Source: DASUSH01 sp036375215 | GTDB lineage: Bacteria; Actinomycetota; Thermoleophilia; Solirubrobacterales; 70-9 | Assembly (NCBI GenBank): GCA_036375215.1 | Contig: DASUSH010000006.1 | Coordinates: 1 to 7,957 of the forward strand | Direction: 5' to 3' | DNA: 7,957 nt | Shown here: positions 5,442-7,957 of the stretch, in pieces | Layout: the number at the start of each line of letters is the position of its first letter | How positions within the stretch are numbered: the first letter of the stretch is position 1 | Program-made: the position numbers and the translations under genes | The notes under the pieces: model-generated | The model's input: only the letters and a program-made list of their open reading frames with translations | Databases searched by the model: none | What the model was told of the DNA's origin: nothing

Positions 5442-5720
5442 CTAGGCGAGGGCGTCGATCTTCTTCGCCAGCTCGAAGTCGTTGGCGGTCAGGCCGCCCT
5501 CCGAATGGGACGTGATCGTGACCTTGACCTCGCTCCACGAGATCGCCAGGTCCGGGTGGTGGCCCATGCCCTCGGCGGGCTCGACCAGGGCCTTCACGAA
5601 CTCGACCGAGCCGACGAAGTCGCCGCGGTCGAAGGACTTCTCGATCGCGTCGCCCGCGCGCGACCAGCCCTCGAGCTCGCCGAGCCTGGCCTCGATCTCC
5701 TCGTCGCCGAGCAGTGCCAT
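5442..5720 (-). CDS. pterin-4a-carbinolamine dehydratase
   Basis: This 92-residue protein spans a full PCD/DCoH domain. The signature is EGMGHHPDLAISWSEVKVTIT (50-70) followed by SHSEGGLTANDFELAKKID (71-89). H54, H55 and P56 are the catalytic HHP, and the GLT-xxD-xxLA tail is characteristic. The enzyme dehydrates 4a-hydroxytetrahydropterin (EC 4.2.1.96), the product of pterin-dependent aromatic amino acid hydroxylases, for recycling. No hydroxylase gene is in the window; in bacteria lacking one, PCD homologues have been linked to pterin or molybdopterin chemistry. The ATG at 5720 gives a typical length and N-terminus (LLGDEEIEARLGELEGW). It is divergent from the BtuF-like gene with only 33 bases between starts, and is probably co-transcribed with wecB. 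Bacterial symbols such as phhB exist but are not assigned here. Confidence 0.93.
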   Translation of the reverse strand: MALLGDEEIEARLGELEGWSRAGDAIEKSFDRGDFVGSVEFVKALVEPAEGMGHHPDLAISWSEVKVTITSHSEGGLTANDFELAKKIDALA

Positions 5721-5753
5721 CCGCCGCGCGATGGTGGCATAGTCGGGAAGCCG

Positions 5754-6650
5754 ATGCGGATCGCCAGCCTCGTCCCCTCCGCGACCGAGATGCTCTACGC
5801 GCTCGGGCTCGGCGACTCGGTCGCCGCGGTCACCCACGAGTGCGACTACCCGCCCGCCGCGCGCGAGCTGCCCCACCTGACCCGCAGCGTGATCCCCGCC
5901 GGGCTCCCGCCCGGGGAGATCGACGCCCGCGTGCGCGAGGTGACCGGCCGCGGCGGGGCCCTCTACGAGCTCGACGAGGAGGCGCTGCGCGAGCTCGGCG
6001 TCGACCTGATCGTCACGCAGGCGGTGTGCGACGTCTGCGCGGTCTCCTACGACGACGTCCGCGCCGTCGCCGAGCGCCTGCCGACGCGTCCGCGGGTCGT
6101 CTCGCTCGACCCCTCGACACTCGCCGACGTGCTCGCCGACACGGAGGCCCTCGCCGGGGTGACGGGCACCGCCGCCGCCGGCGGCCGCCTGCGCGCCGAC
6201 CTCGAGCGGCGCCTCGCCGCCGTCAGCGAGGCCGTCGCCGGCGCCGAGCGCCCGCGCGTGGCCGCGCTCGAGTGGCTCGACCCGCCGTTCGCCGGCGGCC
6301 ACTGGGTGCCCGAGATGATCGAGCTCGCCGGCGGCGTCGACCCGATCGGGGCGGCCGGGGTCGACTCGCGCACCGTCCGCTGGGGCGCGCTCGCCGCGGC
6401 CCGCCCGGACGTCGCCGTCGTCATGCCCTGCGGGCTCACCGCCGCCGAGGCCGCCGAGCAGGCCGCCGGCCACGCCGGCCTCCTCGCGAAGCTCGGGGCG
6501 CGCGACGTCTGGGCGGTCGACGCCGCCGCGACGTTCTCGCGACCGGGGCCGCGCCTGGTCGAGGGCGTCGAGCTGCTCGCCCACCTGCTCCACCCCGATC
6601 GCGCCGGCCCCCCGGCCGGCCTCGAGTGGTCCCGGGTCGAGGTCGGCTGA
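5754..6650 (+). CDS. BtuF-like (cobalamin-binding type) solute-binding-fold protein without signal peptide
   Basis: This 298-residue protein has the class III periplasmic-binding fold of BtuF/FepB relatives. It begins directly with MRIASLVPSATEMLYALGLGD, the first strand and helix of the domain. VTHECDYP (26-33), TQAVCDVCAVS (88-98), WLDPPFAGGHWVPEMIELAGG (174-194), MPCGL (224-228) and ATFSRPGPRLVEGVELLA (259-276) mark the subfamily usually labelled cobalamin-binding protein. There is no signal peptide or lipobox, and no ABC permease or ATPase gene is adjacent, so it probably acts in the cytosol. C30, C92, C95 and C226 lie in the subfamily motifs and may bind a metal or a corrinoid. The ATG at 5754 has GGGAAG just upstream; an earlier in-frame start would only add residues overlapping the divergent gene. 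Its stop shares one base with the START-protein ATG (TGATG), implying coupling. The ligand is unproven. Confidence 0.85.
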   Translation: MRIASLVPSATEMLYALGLGDSVAAVTHECDYPPAARELPHLTRSVIPAGLPPGEIDARVREVTGRGGALYELDEEALRELGVDLIVTQAVCDVCAVSYDDVRAVAERLPTRPRVVSLDPSTLADVLADTEALAGVTGTAAAGGRLRADLERRLAAVSEAVAGAERPRVAALEWLDPPFAGGHWVPEMIELAGGVDPIGAAGVDSRTVRWGALAAARPDVAVVMPCGLTAAEAAEQAAGHAGLLAKLGARDVWAVDAAATFSRPGPRLVEGVELLAHLLHPDRAGPPAGLEWSRVEVG

Positions 6651-7096
6651 TGGGCTCAAAGCGCGCCGAGCAGTCGGCCGAGGTCGACGCCCCCACCGGG
6701 CTCTGCTTCGAGACGATCGTCGACTACGAGACGTTCCCCGAGTGGCAGCGGGCCGTGAAGCGGGTCGAGGTGCACGAGCGCGACGCCGAGGGCCGCGGCA
6801 AGGTGGTCGAGTTCCACGTCGACATCGCGGTGCGCAAGCTGCGCTACGTGCTCGACTACCACTACGAGCCGCCGCACCGGATCTGGTGGGACTTCGTGGA
6901 GGGTGACTACGCCAGGGACATCGGCGGCGAGTACCGGCTCGAGCCCAGGGAGGGGGCGACGCTCGCGACCTACTCGGTCACGGTCGAGCCCGCCGTTCCC
7001 GTGCCGGGCTTCCTCGCCCGCCGGCTCGAGCGCGAGATGATGAAGCGGTCGGTCGAGGACCTCCGGCGCGAGGCCGAGCGGCGGGCGCGGGGCTAG
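6650..7096 (+). CDS. SRPBCC/START polyketide-cyclase-type protein
   Basis: This 148-residue, single-domain SRPBCC protein is of the Coq10/polyketide cyclase (ribosome-association toxin RatA-like) branch. Landmarks are the opening QSAEVDAPTGLCFETIVDYETFPEWQRAVKRVEV (8-41), with the conserved D-Y-x-x-F-P-E-W, then RKLRYVLDYHYEPPHRIWWDFVEGD (62-86). A later beta strand TLATYSVTVEPAVPVPGF (104-121) leads to an amphipathic C-terminal helix rich in Arg and Glu (LARRLEREMMKRSVEDLRREAERRA). Such proteins bind lipids or other hydrophobic ligands in an internal cavity; the actinobacterial members are mostly uncharacterised. It is cytosolic. The ATG overlaps the stop of the BtuF-like gene by one base. 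At its 3' end it overlaps the convergent rhomboid gene by four bases, with both TAG stops inside CTAG. The fold is sure; the ligand is unknown. Confidence 0.88.
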   Translation: MGSKRAEQSAEVDAPTGLCFETIVDYETFPEWQRAVKRVEVHERDAEGRGKVVEFHVDIAVRKLRYVLDYHYEPPHRIWWDFVEGDYARDIGGEYRLEPREGATLATYSVTVEPAVPVPGFLARRLEREMMKRSVEDLRREAERRARG

Positions 7097-7956
7097 CCCG
7101 CGGCGGCGCCGAGCGCGCCGAGCACCGAGGCGATCCCGACCGCGATCAGGCCGCCGACCTGGATCGAGAGCCCCCGCGCGCCCTCCTGGCGCTCCCCCGC
7201 TGTGATCGCGAGCGCGGCGAGCCCGCCGCCGACGAGCCCGCCGATGTGGCCCCCGATCGAGATGTTGGGGATCGTGAACGTGATCACGAGGTTGATCGCG
7301 ACCAGCACCCCGATCTCGTTGGAGAGCGCTTCCATACCACGCTTGCGGGCGATCACGAAGGCTGCGGCCATCAGGCCGAAGATCGCGCCGGAGGCGCCGA
7401 CGGTGACCTTGTCGGGGTCGAGCAGGAGCGCGCCGAAGCTCCCGGCGAGGAGCGAGACGAAGTAGATCGCCGCCAGCCGCGCGCCGCCGATCCCAGGCTC
7501 GAGCAGGCGGCCGAGGATGAACAGGACGAGCATGTTGAGGCCGAGGTGGATGATGCCGCCGTGCAGGAACGCGCCGGTGACGATCCGGTACAGCTCGCCG
7601 CCGTCCTCGGAGACCACCAAGCCGCCGGAGAGCGGGCAGATGCCGCCCTCCGCGATCGCCGGGCCGCAGAGCCCGTAGTCGGCGGTGACCGTGCCGCCGC
7701 CGTCCAGGAAGGAGCCGCCGCCCGCGACGATCGCGAGGAAGGCGATCACGTTGAGCGCGATCAGCGCGTAGGTCACGTACGGCGGGCTCGCGAGGCTGGC
7801 CGCCGGCCCGGTCGCGACGCGGGTGCGGTCGCGGGCGCACTCGGGGCAGCGCATCCCGACCGGCGTCGACGTCATGCAGTCGGGGCAGATCGGGCGCGCG
7901 CACATCGAGCAGGAGACCGCGGTCTCGCGGTCGGGATGGCGGTAGCAGGTGGCCAC
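7093..7956 (-). CDS. rhomboid-family intramembrane serine protease with N-terminal zinc finger
   Basis: This 287-residue protein has two parts. Residues 1-42 are a B-box-like zinc-binding region with C4/H7, C16/C19, C24/C27 and C37/C40 as pairs (CYRHPDRE, CSMC, CPDC, CPEC). After a linker come about seven membrane segments, beginning near 60. The rhomboid core is clear: FLHGGIIHLGLNM (130-142, with N141 as the usual oxyanion residue), VGASGAIFGL (186-195, nucleophile S189 in GxSG) and NISIGGHIGGLVGG (231-244, catalytic H237). Rhomboids cut membrane proteins within or near a helix. The extracellular loop 1 is longer than usual, with two Cys (C97, C107). The GTG at 7956 is one base from the window edge; it gives the usual MATCYRHP opening, but an upstream start cannot be excluded. 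Substrates are unknown. Confidence 0.92.
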   Translation of the reverse strand: MATCYRHPDRETAVSCSMCARPICPDCMTSTPVGMRCPECARDRTRVATGPAASLASPPYVTYALIALNVIAFLAIVAGGGSFLDGGGTVTADYGLCGPAIAEGGICPLSGGLVVSEDGGELYRIVTGAFLHGGIIHLGLNMLVLFILGRLLEPGIGGARLAAIYFVSLLAGSFGALLLDPDKVTVGASGAIFGLMAAAFVIARKRGMEALSNEIGVLVAINLVITFTIPNISIGGHIGGLVGGGLAALAITAGERQEGARGLSIQVGGLIAVGIASVLGALGAAAG

Positions 7957-7957
7957 G

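Noticed and set aside
5407..5538. Upstream extension of WecB to 5538
   Set aside because: The added residues are Arg/Pro-rich, overlap the PCD gene, and precede the canonical N-terminal strand that starts at 5406.
5721..6659. Extension of the carbinolamine dehydratase frame to 6659
   Set aside because: It is antisense to the BtuF-like gene and low in complexity; the PCD domain begins right at the ATG at 5720.
6656..7903. Minus-strand 415-codon frame over the rhomboid and START genes
   Set aside because: It is Arg-rich and low in complexity and is out of frame with the rhomboid, whose motifs are intact in the chosen frame.
1..7957. Mobile elements, CRISPR arrays, tRNA or rRNA genes, riboswitches, or a defence system
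   Set aside because: No transposase, direct-repeat array, cloverleaf or known riboswitch-like leader was seen; the gaps are under 100 bases and the genes are recognisable or small singletons.

Overview
The window is very GC-rich (roughly 70%) and almost fully coding, with intergenic gaps under 100 bases. Several features suggest a deep-branching actinobacterium, possibly Thermoleophilia/Solirubrobacterales: the codon use, TadE-type pilus genes, an ArsR/AHSA1 pair, a DUF47-PiT phosphate module, a B-box zinc-finger rhomboid, and starts that look leaderless. That placement is inference from gene content and composition; no rRNA or marker gene is present.

Layout, left to right. Positions 1-433 (minus) hold two overlapping TadE-like pseudopilin genes, the second cut by the window edge. 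Positions 501-851 (minus) encode a small unknown membrane protein. A near-perfect GGGGTC/GACCCC palindrome lies at 885-901. Positions 935-2196 (minus) form a two-gene unit: an ArsR-type repressor and a protein with two tandem AHSA1/SRPBCC domains, joined by an ATGA overlap. An AT-rich palindrome at 2201-2224, just before the repressor start, looks like its operator and includes a likely -10 box. Positions 2253-4271 (minus) form a phosphate module: a DUF47/PhoU-like protein, a PiT-family phosphate transporter, and an 83-residue two-helix membrane protein coupled to the transporter. Positions 4336-5720 (minus) hold a pterin-4a-carbinolamine dehydratase and a non-hydrolysing UDP-GlcNAc 2-epimerase (WecB). 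Divergently, 5754-7096 (plus) holds a BtuF-like solute-binding-fold protein without a signal peptide, coupled by TGATG to a START/polyketide-cyclase-type protein. Positions 7093-7956 (minus) encode a rhomboid protease with an N-terminal zinc-binding region. It converges on the preceding gene so tightly that both TAG stops lie in one CTAG.

Most genes are housekeeping or small accessory units. No mobile element, CRISPR array, tRNA or rRNA was seen, and I do not see a clearly new multi-gene system. The points most worth a second look are the ArsR operator overlapping a leaderless promoter, the recurrence of TANNNT boxes 6-7 bases before start codons, the GGGGTC palindrome, the signal-less cysteine-containing BtuF-like protein coupled to a START protein, and the small membrane partner of PiT.
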